This document shows, piece by piece, positions 35,230 through 48,697 of a stretch of DNA of 64,000 bases (position 1 is its first letter; every line of letters begins with the position of its first letter). This DNA comes from Sipunculus nudus. Its lineage: Eukaryota > Annelida > Sipuncula > Golfingiida > Sipunculidae. A program made the translations under genes and the position numbers. The stretch spans positions 6,919,676 through 6,983,675 of the forward strand of contig CM049311.1 in NCBI GenBank assembly GCA_026874595.1, given 5' to 3'. The notes under the pieces are model-generated. The model was not told where the DNA came from and ran no database searches. It saw only the letters and a list, made by a program, of their open reading frames with translations.

Positions 35230-35960
35230 CAATTGGTCTGTTTGTTGGACATCTTGGATTTAAAAATGGCCGCCATACGAAACCAAATTGCCAATATTGC
35301 AGATCATAAATTTGTTAGAATCATAATTAACCACTTATTTCCATTTTGGGGTCAAGGATTTTAAATTGAATCATACCAAAAATAAAGCCATGGCAGCCAT
35401 CTTCTAGTTCAAAATGTCAGCCACAAAAATCTGACTTTACTGCCGAAGGTTTTGCTATCAAACTTGTTATATTCATTAAGTTGTTCCTACATCCTTTTCA
35501 GGGGTTAAGTGATGGACATATAAGGCCAAAAATGATGCCATGGCAGCCATCTTTGATTTAAAAATGGCCGTGTAAAAAACAAATTTTGCTGCCGTTGGTT
35601 TAGGTCTCACCCGTGCAAGAACCATGGAATCATTTTTGAAAAATCTTATAATAATAATTTAATTGAGAAAACACATTCAGGGTACGGTGTTTGTCTAAAA
35701 GCTCTTGGATTTTAAAATGGCTGCCACAAAACGCCGATGTTGCTGCCCATATTTTAGCGGGCAGACATACTTCATTCGTGGACGTAATTTCTAAACCCCT
35801 CGATTTCAAGAAAAAGAAGTGAAATTTTAAGGCTTTAAAAATTATTCCATGGCAGCAGTGCTAGATTTGAAAATGGCCGACAAACAAAATCCCTTTTTAC
35901 TGTTGACATATTTGCTTTCCGACGTGCTAGAATGGTGGAATAATTAAATAAACCCTCAAT
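35230..35960 (+). repeat. Degenerate ~150-bp tandem repeat, five units
   Basis: Units contain 'gccatggcagccatctt', 'ga.ttaaaaatggccgcc', 'aattttgctgcc' and a variable AT-rich part. The 'aaaatggc' anchor lies near 35262, 35411, 35561, 35714 and 35870, so the period is 149-156 bp. Confidence 0.85.
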
Positions 35961-35999
35961 TTCAGAGTCAATTGATGAAATTTATTTAATTCATATACT

Positions 36000-37390
36000 T
36001 TTAATTACGCGAATTCTGGGTCACCTTTTTTAAATCATTGAGCAAAGATTTCTCCACAACCTATTTCACAGACAGCTTAAATAAAGCGGATCTACTAACA
36101 GCATGAGATGTCAGTTTCCCATAGTTCTATTAAAAAACAAGCCAATGGCACTACTGGGGTGCACGGACTGTGTCGTTAGGAAGAGTCGAAGGAGAACAAG
36201 GTCCAGTCAATTAATAAATGCACCCAAGAAAATTAAAATTATAGAAAACGTACATGAATTTTCAATTCTCTCGATTAAATCCCACCATTTTTTCAGGGGC
36301 AGTATATGACTTTACAACGTATGACAGATTAAGGACTGAAACTTAAACTCTGCCCTTGAAGCTTAAAATTTATAGGTTGCTTGTAAGAGGTAAAGATGGA
36401 GGTGTTTCATTTACGTTTCATAAGACCAAATGATATGCCATTCACCAACTACTTCGCCTTCCTGAGTAACAGAACAATATAAAATACAGATGCTTTTAGG
36501 CATAACGATATAACACTGACGAATGAATATGATGTAAAAACAAAAGGCTGGTAAAAGATTGCTCTGGACCAGAAATCAGCTGTTATTTTCCAGTGAATTT
36601 ACATTTACCTTGTTAAAATAACAATTCGTGTTTGCTTTTATCATATCGTTTATATGCAAGTCAATTGAGTTACTTAAGTACCATTAACAAACTAAACTTA
36701 TAATTCTTTCTTGTTCCTCACTGCATGCTCTGAAACACGGAATATACCAAACAATGATACAATATTGCGTGAACAACAGGTGTTGGATTGATGAAAAAGC
36801 ATTTGCGTGTGTCAGTAAATAAGTCCTTTGGGCGACATATTGGACAAGCACAGCAATAAACTGCACGATGAAATCCAGTTCATGACTAATTACTTCACAA
36901 TATGTTTGTATTACGATTTTATTACATAATCATGTCCTTTGCAAATCAGTCAACCACGTATCCTTATGACAGTTTACCTTGATTGGCAGATCTATGATTT
37001 ATCTTACTAGAAGTTCTGTTTTCTCTTTCCCTGCTATCCTAATATGACCATTCATTATATGAAACGAGTTTGTAAATACTAGAGCCTGACGTTCTGACGG
37101 GAGAACCGCGATTACTCAGTAATAACTTTGGTAAAATTCGAGTAATTGAAGTGTTCTTTACATTCAACATGTGCTTGGCTCAAGCTATTATGTCAAGATA
37201 GCTATATCGGTATTTGTTTAACTTCTTCAGTGTAATGAATATATCAAATACCTAGAATACAATACTGCAAATGAGATTTCGTCGCTTTCAGACAATCAGT
37301 GTTTACGGTTATCAATGTATAGCACTTCATGTAATCGCTTGAAAGGCGGTGTCTTGTAGTGATCATCGTGTCAGTTAGTCCGTCCGTCTG
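36000..37390. other. No supportable gene
   Basis: Short ORFs only. A 68-codon plus-strand ORF at 36103-36309 has a few GC-rich codons in the middle but no partner elsewhere. Confidence 0.4.
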
Positions 37391-37400
37391 GTGTTTTTCT

Positions 37401-37690
37401 TTCCCGCGCAATATCTCAACAAGAACATGCATGATCTTCCTTAAATTCACAGGGATGATTGGTATCTATTAGGGTTCCGGATGTGTTAAATGACAGACCT
37501 GTCGGATTCCAATATGGCCACCAAAGCACAATCGGTGACTCACCTTCCCGCGCAATATAGAAACGATATATGCGTATGGGGTCTTGAATTGCAGCTGGTA
37601 TCAAATATGGCAGCCAGAGTATAATTGGTGATTTTGTATTGCACATATTATTAGGGACATATCTTTTTTATTATGATTTGCACCAATGAA
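37401..37690 (+). repeat. 143-bp tandem dimer
   Basis: Both units start 'ttcccgcgcaatat' (37401 and 37544). They carry 'ccaatatggccaccaaag' in one and 'tcaaatatggcagccagag' in the other, each followed by 'cacaatcggtga' or 'tataattggtga'. The 'atggc.gcc' core recalls the 35.2-kb repeat, but I cannot show common origin. Confidence 0.7.
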
Positions 37691-38179
37691 ATTTTGTTCC
37701 CTCCTGCATATTGATAAAACTTTTTTTTGTTCGTCATATTTTTTTAACTGTAAAACTTGACCAAAATGTAAACTAGTCCAGCACTATCAGAAATGCGGGG
37801 CCCTATAAATACGTTTGTCAGACCACAATTAGTTGACCCATACGTCAGCTTATTGTCCGTAATAAATTCAGGGATCACACATTGGGTATGTTTTGGGCAG
37901 TTTGCCTAGTTCAAGGATTATCAGTGTCTCATTGTAACAAAACGACTAGTATATCTGAGTTGTGATATCACAAAACCTCACTTTTTATCTTGACCAAACA
38001 AGACTACCATGGAAAATAAAGAACAAGATGGTTCAAGCTTCCATAAACCTGGATACGGATAGAATATTTGGAATACTACCAGAAATGTTTCAGATAACAT
38101 CTTTGGTCGGATGTGCTTTTTACTGAAAACAATATTGATCATTTCCTGCTACTCAAGTGTTAAGTTTAAGGGAGAGGAG

Positions 38180-38390
38180 GCCCTTACACCTTTGAGGTCA
38201 TTCCTTAATTATCGACTTTAGTTTTGCTTTTGCAGCACATTATTTATCTTTACTAATGACTCTCATCAATCTTGCCCCTTTCCTGTCTCATTATATTCCT
38301 AAATGGATCAGTCCTAAGAACATGAGACAAGAGACTCCCTTTTTCATACTTAAACTACACATTTAAACAACTTATCAGAAAACCAGTTCC
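38180..38390. repeat. Array sub-block, partner of 34280-34500
   Basis: Landmarks as given for the first copy. Confidence 0.6.
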
Positions 38391-38538
38391 AGCACAACCT
38401 GTGGAAAATAATTCAAAGGGTAAACGCCACATGAACCTTTTTATCTCTGTACATCTTACAACGGAGAGGCAGGTCACAATATTTCAGGTTTCCTTTGTCT
38501 CTCCTGAAAGCCAATCAGTTCTCTAAAGTATATCCGTA

Positions 38539-38700
38539 CAGTGGCGGACCCCCCCCCCCCCCCCTCTTCGTTTTGAGTAACATCAACCTTTTTTATGGTG
38601 GTTCAGACCAATTTTTCGACAAGGACCCTCTCCTTTCCAGACAAGATGACATTTTTTTATGTTTTCTTTTTGCCTTAAGCTCAATATCTTAAATACTATC
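38539..38700. mobile_element. Possible DNA-transposon terminus (CAGTGGCGG)
   Basis: CAGTGGCGGA followed by a long C run (about 38549-38564) resembles the ends of many hAT-like non-autonomous elements in animals. I see no matching inverted end or target duplication, so this is a weak call. Confidence 0.2.
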
Positions 38701-39489
38701 TTGTAAATTGTTCACTTCTACAGTAATACTGTAGAGAGGGTGTATAGAGGAAATAAATAACTCATATACTTTTAAAATAAGAGATTCGTTTATGAGCACA
38801 TGTTTCAAATTGAATCATTTAAGAGTAAGCTGCACCATGTACCACAGAAGGTTACTGAGGATACGGAATCAGGAAAGGGATCAAGTAACAATGGATTCAG
38901 ATCAAGATCTTATTGACCGGTTAGTAAAAAAAAATCACTTTTAATGCAAATATTGCTCTTTTGTCAATAGCGCAGTTGTAGCGTAATGGAAAGAGCATAT
39001 GGATGTTTTCCCTAAAATTACCCAGCTCTATCCGTGTGAAAATGCCGCATGATTTATATATTATTTTTTTCTTCGGCACATGTTGGAACATGTGAAAAGG
39101 TAGATATTAATTGTAAGGTTTGTTGATTCTGATTCACATTTAAGCCTTAGTAGGTGAACATTGATCCATCTTCATCAAATTTTCCTTATATCTTATGGGA
39201 AAAAAATGTAAAATTATGTTAGAGTTTGTAAAAGAAAAAAAAGCAGCAATTAAATAAGCTAGAAAAGCTAGAAAGCCTGTCATGTGACAAACTAACTTAA
39301 GTGTGTTCCTTCTGCAGTTAAGAGACCTTTTTTATACTAGGGAAAATGTAATATGCATATTTATTATTAAAGTTTGATCTAAGGTAGCTCTTAATCGAGA
39401 AAGGAAAACGTTATCCATGGAATTTGTATATTGGTCATTTGTTCTTTGCCGGTTTTACTGACACTTCGGGAACTGTTAATACTCGGGTG

Positions 39490-39690
39490 AAACGAGCTCT
39501 CTCTGGTTTCAAAATTGTCAGCAGGTCCACTTACAGATGTGTGTACCTCCTTCATTAAATAGTAATATCATGGTTAGTCCTAGGCGTTTCGCACGCCTCT
39601 GTTTCTTCCACAGATGACATTAGCAGTTAGGCATTTACTGAAAAATAGACATATTAAAGTGACAGCTTTGGTATCCGTGACTTGTTTTCC
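39490..39690 (-). pseudogene. Block B copy, decayed
   Basis: The minus strand reads KAVTLICLFFSK, then T-A-N-V-I-C-G-R-N, equivalent to MAVSLI...NDIRGR in the better copies, and meets stops soon after. The DNA shares 'ctctctggtttc' and '.gtgtacctccttc' with the other B blocks. Confidence 0.4.
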
Positions 39691-39699
39691 TTTTCATTC

Positions 39700-41030
39700 T
39701 TATATGTAGTGACATATTTGACTCCAGATTCTTATCCTGATTTCTTATCCTATTTTTATGACCAGGCCCAGTCAGGGCATTACTATGCATAACAGCCTTT
39801 AACAAGCAGTGTGACGTTTAACTGTATTGCATCACCTAGTTACTTTTTATTCATTCTAAATCATGTATAAATGTTTACTTTTCCTTCTATTGTGGCTGAC
39901 TGAGTAGTCTGGATTCGTTTTTTTTTTCTTTCCTTATTAATCTCTATTGTTGTCCTTTTACAGCGTCCTGTTGTTCATACAAGGTGACAGGTGCGTCACA
40001 TATTCATAAGCTGTTGTTTTATTGCCATCCAGATAAGTTAATGGTTAGCATATCGAGATGGTCATGTAGGTTAGATAAAGATATAAATGTGTTTGTATTC
40101 TTCTCAAGGAAATAAAAAAAATGTATGGTGTTTGACAACACTCGAAGGACTGGGAAAGAGGCTTCTGGAATATTCACATCTTAGTCAAGGCTAGTAAAGG
40201 GGAGTTCACAGCTGTTGCGTTAATACTAGAACATCTAACCTCTAGTTCTTAGTCAAAATGTTCAGTCCAGCACATTCATACAATGATTACTCTTTAAGCT
40301 TCTGCTTTATATAGAGAAGCTACCAAGGCTGACACAGAGCCAAATCTTGTAAAAAAATGGGAGAGTGAAATCGCATTGTTTCTTCAATATCCAAATTTTA
40401 ACAATGCGACACCCGCTCTCGTTGGTCAAATTACACTATTATTTCTGGTACAGGGCCGAGAGTACTGACGATATCCATTTGTTAAGTTGTTGTAAATATT
40501 CCAATGGGGGGAAAAACGCAATTTTGAAAATGAAATGAATTCGTATAAACGGTCCTTGAAATAGAGCCAACAATTCTCGAGTCCGAATGGAAAATAAAAG
40601 CGTATTGACTGGTCCAGGCGAGATAATCAAAAAGAGTTGATAATGCAATTTGTGTCACATGCTTGATTCAGCTGATTACCAGCCCAAGCAACTAGCAGCT
40701 TTAAAGGAATTGATCGATCACGAACTAATACAGTGCTAATATGTCCACAGTGGTATTTTATTATCTTTAAACTTCCGCCATATGGACACTGACGCCAATT
40801 TTTCCCGATAAAAATACACCCTATATACGCAACAGTTCTCCGCACATCCTCGGTTATTTTCCAAAAGTCACAATGGTATTTTAAGAGAAAAGGCTTCAAA
40901 CCTACACACTTTCAAGCATCACATTACAGCCATTGTCAGGATATATGGAATGGTTCTCATGTATCAAATACGTGCACTCTAGATACAAAACACTTTAGAC
41001 CGTGAAATGGTCGTACTTGTTAAAAGTCGC
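39700..41030. other. No supportable gene
   Basis: A weak C/D-like stretch near 39865 ('catgtataaatgtttactttt', 'ctattgttgtcc'). The minus-strand ORFs at 40439-40899 have no visible partners. Confidence 0.4.
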
Positions 41031-41039
41031 GTCCTACAT

Positions 41040-41755
41040 GATCGCTCTATCATGTTTTAGCACTAGTAGATATGATGTCCTACATGAAGCGTTCACGCTG
41101 GATCATTAAACCTCATTCAATCTCACCCCAAATGTTCATTCTGTATCTTAACTACACTAGTTGATGGGAGATCTTATATATTGAGTTGACACTAGATCAA
41201 TAAACATAATTTAATCTCAGGCCAAATGTTCAGAGAATCGACGATTATTCGGTGCCTTAATTTAAATACTAGTGGATGGTAGGTCTCACATGTTGCGTTT
41301 ACACTAAATCATTAAGCCCAGTTTAATCATAACCAACATATTCAATGAATCGACGGTTGTTCTGTGGGAGGTGTTTCATGATGTGTTGACACTAGAATAT
41401 TAAACCTTATTTAATCTCAGCCCAAATGTCCAGTCTAACGACGGCTAGCAAGTGCCTAAATTCCAGCACTAGTGAATGGGAGGTCTCACATGATGCGTTC
41501 ACACTAGATCATTAAACATCAATTAATCTCAACCCTAATTTTCAGTGATAGGCGATTATTTGGTGCCTTAATTTTAATATTAGTGGATGGGAGGTTTCAC
41601 ATTTTGCGTTTACACTAAATCATTGAACCTCATTTAATCTTTGCCCACATATTCAGTGAATCGACGGTTATTGTGTGCCTTAATTTCAGCACAAGTGGAT
41701 GGGAGGTGTCACATGATGCGTTCAAACTAGATCATTAAACCTCATTTAATCTCAA
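41040..41755 (+). repeat. 112-bp tandem repeat, seven units
   Basis: The unit contains 'gcgttcacactagatcatta', 'aacctcatttaatctcagcc', 'tcagtgaatcgacggttatt', 'gtgccttaatttcagcac' and 'agtggatgggaggtctcaca'. The 'gatcattaaa' anchor lies at 41101, 41195, 41307, 41395, 41507, 41618 and 41730. Most units are 111-112 bp and two are internally deleted (94 and 88 bp). Confidence 0.9.
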
Positions 41756-41759
41756 AGGA

Positions 41760-42890
41760 AGAAAGAGTCAATTAATCATAGGTTACATCAACCTTTCACT
41801 GTAAAAAAAATTGTTCCGCCTGTGTCGACTTTATTTAATAAGATATATTTAGCTCTAAAACTGTTATACAAAAATTGTGATCCTTTCGGTCCTAGTAGTT
41901 CCTTGCTTAGTATTTACGCTGACAGCTAGCTGTATGATATTTAATCGTTCTTTACTTTAAACGATGATAACAATTTCCGAAAAAGAATGTATATTTTCCT
42001 CTTTTTTTCCTTTTTTTATCATGTTTTGGATGACGTCAGGACTCGCCATGGTACAGATACTATTTCCAAAGACAAAAATAAAAAAAAAATACAATTTGTT
42101 TTAGCTGTGGACTGAACCCAGTTAAAGGTAAAGAGAAAAAAATGTTTCAAGGGGAATGTTTCAATGGTTTATCATGCAAGTAGCTTTGTAATATACTATA
42201 TTGTATAAATGTCCTTTTCTCCCGGGGACACGTTTCTAAGGGCTTGATTTACCGCAGCCAAATCTTAAGCCATTTTCATACAGCGAAAAAGGATTGGAAA
42301 TTTGATCTGACGGCGTTATATTTCAGCCGTAGACCATGAATAATCAATCTCACAAAGACGTTATTCAGCCGGAATAAGGTGATTTAATGCTCAGGTTTAC
42401 ATAACCGTAAGATTCATGACCTCTTTCGGTTGCCATTGATAGTATTTATCATTCTGGTGTATGACATGTTCAAGGAAACCAGGCAAGAGTCGGCCTGAAG
42501 ACAGTTTCCTTTCGCATCTTTCATGAATGAGATAAATTCTTGGCACAAGAAAAGGCTCATGTTGTACATATGGTTTGTGTAAAACAACTGGTGATCCTGG
42601 AATTTGATATCCAATAAATTATTCAATGTAAATCAAATTTATTAGATTGATTCCAAGAAAACGTATTTAAAAACACTCCTAATTCTGCATAGTTTCGTAA
42701 AAACTGTTCCAACTCACACATCCAAGCAAATTATTCCACATTATTAAACACCTAATTGTGAAGAAGTTATCTGCTGTTTTATACCACGCGTAATAATTAT
42801 GAATTTACAATCGATGTAAATTCAGCATATCTACGCGTTATTCGCCGCTCAAGAGTGTAAACCAAGCAGAAAGATATGTTTTTTTTTCTA
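41760..42890. other. No supportable gene
   Basis: A 70-codon minus-strand ORF (42414-42626) is the longest; no second copy is seen. Confidence 0.4.
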
Positions 42891-42903
42891 AAAGCCCCAA
42901 GGA

Positions 42904-43011
42904 TTAGATCAATATCACAGAGTAATTATTCTTATCTGCACTCCTGGGATATCTTGATTGATTTCTCCCGAAGTCCCCAATCACTGCTTGGCGGGGATAC
43001 TCATCCCTGAC
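42904..43011 (-). pseudogene. Block E copy, short open minus-strand stretch
   Basis: After TTTGAG on the minus strand the frame opens at 43011. It reads VRDEYPRQAVIGDFGRNQ, SRYPRSADKN and ends at TAA, 36 codons in all. VRDE matches the 53.2-kb copy exactly. In another frame the DNA reads QDIPGVQ, as in E blocks elsewhere. An acceptor-like TATTCCTTGCAG lies just upstream on that strand. Confidence 0.4.
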
Positions 43012-43099
43012 CTCAAACAGTTACACTGCAAGGAATATATTTAGAACACTGCTGGTGCTTCAGCTCAGTCTTCTCTGTGGATAAACTGAAGAACGTAAC

Positions 43100-46000
43100 C
43101 ACACGATACCAGGATAGCTTATCAATATCAAAACCCAATCCCAACACGCAACAAGAAACGCAACAAAATTTATGCCGATTTAATTGGAGTTAACAAGAAT
43201 TACCGCTGCACTGCATTTTAGTAGCTCTCACAACAAGAGCCGTATCTTCCAGGAAATGACAATTTAGAATCAAACGAAGCATCGTACACAAATATTGCCT
43301 AACAAAAACCAAAGTACATTTGTTTACGTTTAGTTTCTTTTATCAATTTACAGGCACTGGCCATTTACAGGCACGGGCATTACCGTTCCTTAAAGATTGT
43401 AAACGGATGGTGTTTGTAAAAAAAGACATATCAAAGGACAGGCAACATTAAAAGTAACACCATTTATCTAAATAGGTTTTTTTTCTTTACCCAGGAAATA
43501 ACATAATCAGCGTAGAACTTTGTATAAATGTTAACGTATCCCCTAGTTCCGCTGAATACAAACTCCTGTTTTTATCTCATTTGTTATTATTTTTATGTTG
43601 TATTATTTGATCGTTCTTCAGGAAGGCTGAGGTTAACCTGGTCATTGCCATTCAAACCTGTCTGCAGCTTACTGTAGTAACTTTGGCGCCAGTTGCCCCT
43701 GTTTGCTAGCCTTTTGATAACGACTTTCAAGGTTGCTTACTTGAAGTATCTTGGTTTATAAAACGTTCTATGCGCCTCAGTTCAAACATATAATTTCAAA
43801 GGAATACCGGGTCCCACTGGCTGCTCTGAAATATATTTTTCTTGAATTATCTGGTTAGATAACGCGATGCCAAATAAAAAAACTATACCTAAGTGATCAA
43901 CATACATTACAAAGCTAAGACGGAAAACTCTTACACCTTAAACCTTTTGAAGGCGAGATTATAGCTCAGCCTTGTAAGTATCTTGGTGCGACTGATCTTG
44001 GTCAAAGGTCATACCTTTAGTCATTTTAAAGTAACTTCAGGGAAGTTTATAAATATATTCAGAATTTATGAAGCTTCACCCTGGTAGGTGGCACTGTAGA
44101 ATACAAGCAGTGCTTTAAAAATCTGAATGTATGTATGAAGGTATGATTATAAGCCTATCTTTTGCTTAAAGAACACAGCGAAAATGAGACGTGTCTTTTT
44201 GGTTATGTTAGTTTTAATATCCGGGAGATTTCGTATTTCAATTAAAAAAATTGTATTTTACCCATTTCAAGTAGCAGTGATGATCGTGATAGGAGTATTT
44301 TTCAATATTTTTCAACAATTGTCTTTATACAAATATAGTCATGTCATTATTATTTTGAAAGGTCACCTTTGCCCATTTGTTTAATACAGAAAACTATGGA
44401 TATGGAAACATGGAGATTTACCGCCTTTTATTGCTTTGTTACTTAGCTTTCCCATGTGCTGGCTGAGTTTTATAGATATTAAGACATTTTTGCCACGCCG
44501 ATCTGTTTTATGTTTTGCACAATAGTGCTGATTTGAAACATGTCGTAAACAAAGAACTAATTAACACCATTTACCTTCGGTGTTCAACAATGCGACGTTC
44601 TCAACAATGATAAGTCCTGCCTTCCAACTCCGCACACAGGTTTAAACCTAAGTAAACGCAATTGCCTTTTCATTGGAAAAAACAGGCCGAGATTTATATT
44701 AATGTAGAATCTTGTAATCCTTCCCGACATAATTGCATTAGTATTTAAATATACATTACAGCCCTACAGAATATAAATATTAAGTAGAGAACTTCGGGTA
44801 TTGCTAGAAACTAAGGTTTATGTAAAAATATATAAACGTTACCTTTATCAGCTTCACGTTTTTTCTTTAAAATAGCAGCAATGCCATTAATTTACCCACA
44901 TTTTTCACGTCAAACTAAATCCTTAAAAATTCATTTAAACGAGTAGTCACACAAAACTTGCGACACCTATCGGTGATTTCCATTCAACCTAAGCGACATC
45001 CGTCTCTTGTTTCATTCATTCTAGGTGCTAAGATATTTAATGTTCAGATATTAAGCGTAAATAGAAGGTCATATATTAAAGATTCGCTATTATAAGTGGT
45101 GAGGTAGTATTTAGCATGTGTATATACTGTGAATATATATGGCTGCATTACTGGTGAAGGAAACGTAAAAAACTCTAGCATAAACAAGACCGGTATCTTA
45201 GGCTGTTATGTCAAGTTGTCAGATAATCATTCATGTAACAATGCGCGATTCTTAGAAAATAATCATTAACAGATAATTAAGCAATTCAGACGAATGACTG
45301 ACAGAAAAAAATCACATTATATTCAAAATTACGACACTACGGTATTTTATATCAGAATAGTAAAACCATAATTTGCAATAAATCAAACATAGCTGTAGAC
45401 TTACATGAAGCCATTGCATGAACAAATAACATCTTGAATGAGGATAATAAGGTATTGGAAATAAACTTTTAATATATGTGTACCTTTACACAATTCGGGT
45501 AGCGCGGATCAACTATAAATATATACTTGGGTGCTGAAAAATATGCATTTATCTTCAATAAGATGACAACAACTTCATTTATATGTACTTGGTACTTGTT
45601 TCCATCAATCACGTAGGACGGACAAAGGGAAAGATGCCGGGAGTTCATAAGATTTGATCTAGATAAACCAAGGAAGCATTAAAAGTTTTACAAGAGAAAC
45701 ACGGTTTTTTTGGCAACCTTCACAGCTAGAAATGATGTTCCGATTATTATTAATAGTAAGAAAACATTCGACCATTGACTGGGATAAATAGGCATATCGG
45801 TTAAACTTTAGTTATGTTCTAAACTTGTCCTGAAGAACTATTCTTCGCCGGGCTTGCATTTGGAACACGGTTGTTTTTCAAGTCAGCCCTCTCTAAAGCA
45901 CGAGGTCACTGTCTTTGGCGTACCTTGTCCATTATGACAGGAAATCAATATTCCACAACAAATACTCGGAATCGAGATTACGCTTGGACTATATTAAAAG

Positions 46001-46900
46001 CTCTCAGAGGAAAACTCTTGGTACTTTATGTACTCTTACCATTCTCCCTCATTTAGCTTTTCCAAAACATGCAATATCTGCCTTCAATTAAGCACAACCT
46101 ATGTGACATTCAGGCAGTAAATGTCACTTCAGTTGTTACTCTCATTTGTTTATGGAAAAAAAATGTGTACTAATATACCTTGAAAACACCAAAATGCTCA
46201 TTAATAGACGTCAATGTTGCCTTCCAAATACCAAAAGAGAATGGTAATTGACCAATGTTACAGCTTTTATAAATTTGATCCAATTATTAATGATTTAACA
46301 TGACTGTGGCACTGCCTATAGTCACAGATAACCGCGTCGTGGTAAAATATGTATTACCATGTTAGTTGTGCATGATATGTAGGCGACTTTATGTTTCACG
46401 CTTAGTATTAATTGTTGAATACTGAAGATAGATCTATCGAGTCGACAAACTGTTCCTAGACAGATTCCCAGATTTTTAACAAATTCTGCAACCCTTTATA
46501 TGCCAGAGAGCTAAATATTTGAAATCACAAGTTTTTTAATGGATATGCCGCATGTATTTTCCGACCAAAGTCCTACGCTCTTTTTTTTAGTTTTATCAGA
46601 CCATATTCCGGTCATAGGAGCTGGAGAATAAAACAGGTCATAGAATATGTGAATCTTACAGAGGCCTAAACGGTCGTTGAGAAATCAAAACCGGATTGTT
46701 ATGTGAACTTTATTAAGGGTAATTATAGTAGCAGAGCAAAGTGCTATTTTTTTCAAATATGCTAAGTTTATACAAGAGATATCTTCCCCACATTAAAAAG
46801 GAAAATAATCTGATCGATTATGTCTCACAGTTTTTCCCAAGTCATATTTGTCTTCGGTTGGCTCTGCTGAGACTTTCCTGTCGATAATACCTGGAAGGAG
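43100..46900. other. Mostly no gene seen
   Basis: A long AT-rich stretch. The 66-codon ORF at 44184-44384 and the 61-codon ORF at 45871-46056 are unsupported. Around 46080-46150 'aagcacaacctatgtgacat' and 'aatgtcacttcagttgtta' recall the right-hand part of the E units ('cgtcacgctcagac', 'aatgtcacttccgttag' at 11.6 kb), so array remnants are present. Confidence 0.4.
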
Positions 46901-46939
46901 GTAGTGCTTGGCAAAAACAACTCCTGTCTGGTTTCTTAA

Positions 46940-47190
46940 AGGATTAACTTGCCCCAGTGCTTAAAAGCGGATGTACTTCCTTCGTGAAGTGACAGTTTCA
47001 TAGTTGGTCCAACGCTGTCTATAAAAAAAAGAGACTGCGGGGCAAAATATCAGGTTTTGGTTTCTACCACGGATGTCATTAAGAATGCTTGGGTAGCGAC
47101 ATGAGTCCAAAGTCAAATGTAGTCACAGTAATCGTTTATGCAGAGCTCTGTTATAATCGATTATTCTTGTTTCACTTAGCATGTTCCCTG
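46940..47190 (-). pseudogene. Block B copy, minus strand
   Basis: The minus strand reads YPSILNDIRGRNQNLIFC, then AVSFFYRQRW, ETVTSRRKYIRF and stop. The 59.2-kb copy reads NNDIRGGKQNLQVC, SFPFYIRRR, ETTISRRTYI. After a frame change this copy also gives PTMKLSLHEGSTSAF, matching MKLPFYEGSTSAC at 6.6 kb. Coding ancestry is well supported, but the frame change suggests decay. Confidence 0.5.
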
Positions 47191-47350
47191 CACAGGTTTT
47201 ACACTTGCAGAAACGCCATACAAATGTTTTATTTGGCTTCTGGTGTCACTGAAACAGACTCCTGATTTATTATTCCTGATGTTGTAAGCTTTAATTGTTG
47301 CCCAGGACGCCATTGTTAACACAGTCTATGCCACATTAAGCTGTCACCAT
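47180..47350. repeat. Array sub-block C/D
   Basis: 'aatgttttatttggcttctg', 'ctcctgatttattattcct' and 'aattgttgcccaggac', as at 59.4 kb. Confidence 0.6.
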
Positions 47351-48430
47351 ATCTTACAAATAATATTATAATGTTGCGCCTGTCATTTCTTATCTATCGT
47401 GTTCAACTTGTGTGCATATTTTAGTACTCATTCGGAAGCCGGCGTTGCGCTGACCCACTCGTTACTCAGTTTACCTAAAAAGAACAAATGGTATTTTTTT
47501 TCTTCATTACTGAGGCATGTGTGAATTTAATTAATTAAACACAACTGCATCAATACAAACGGACTATTGTAGTATTTCCACAATGTTTCTCTAGTTAAGA
47601 GAGGAACATGTATGGTATGAGAAAAGATGATGTAGTTGCAAAGTAATGGAAATATGATGAAACATCATTGACATCAAAGTGTGCCTTTGTTAAATGCAAT
47701 AAAAGTTCAATCGTTCAGAGAGCATATTCAATTTCATCTATATGAAATGACTTGATAGTGACAATGAGTCGCCTTTTATATATTTATGCTTGCAAGGTTC
47801 AGTCTCCCGTCCTTATTTTCTTATTTATAGTGTAAAAACTGTTAATGGGTGCACATAAAGATTGACCTAACTGCTTCATGTTTTAAGTTTGTTTTATTGG
47901 TGAAGCGTTTCATTACTGAACACACTAAAATATTTTATATCTGTCTACGTTACATAATGTTTTCCCGTCCAAAAGGGCACCCGAGAATGGGGCCCGGGGA
48001 TATGAGGTTTGAGTTGTTGCTACCCCCTAGTCTACCGAAGTGCCATTCCTAGGATATTGATTTTATATACCTGTTTTTTATTTTGGCAGAACGCGCTCAA
48101 GGGAAATACTTTACAGGGAGCTTATAAAAGCGGAGCAAACTCTCTTTATTGGCGAAGCGTTTGATTCGCTGGAATCTCAACAATTTGCTGGCATTGTGGA
48201 AAGTGTACAACCCAAAAAGAGACCCTGAGATCTCACAACTCTTGGTTCTAGTTATCACAACTTCAAAACAGTTCTTTTTTAATTTCTCTTAATATGGTAT
48301 AATACGTATACTTTGTATTCATAAAAATGCAGTATGCAAAGTGCTTTTGAAGAAGCAATATAAAACTGGTATAATGATAAAAATAATTACTTACAAGCAA
48401 TCGACATGGGTTCGACCGAGATCGGCCATA

Positions 48431-48697
48431 CTATTTTTTTACCCTGATAAAAATAACTTTATATTTAAGGTCATCTAAGAGACGATCAATACAAAAGGAT
48501 TTCACACGTTTATATTTTACAACCATCACATTTACATTTACAATACTACTGAGTGCGTTATTCAAGGAAGATAGGACTAAAGATAAATGGATTAAACTTG
48601 GGCAGTCTGGTTTGCAAAAATGAATAATGTGCTTCAAAACTAAGTCCATTTCCCAAATATGTCTCCAACAATAATGAACGACAGAGAGATACGCCAT
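48431..48697 (-). pseudogene. Block I part 2, minus-strand ORF of 88 codons
   Basis: The ORF starts MAYLSVVHYCW and contains EMDLVLKHI. The 54.5-kb copy has TTDLVLKRFGV. In D-L-V-L-K all five codons differ between the copies yet encode the same residues (GAC/GAT, TTA/CTG, GTT/GTA, TTG/TTA, AAG/AAA). The flanking DNA to the right (48700-49440) aligns with 54650-55600. The rest of the ORF diverges, so its integrity is unclear. Confidence 0.4.

Noticed and set aside
38971-39045. tRNA-like A-box string ('tagcgtaatggaaagagcat')
   Set aside because: No B box or cloverleaf could be found downstream.
48405-48425. 'gggttcgaccgag', resembling a tRNA B box
   Set aside because: No matching A box or acceptor stem around it.
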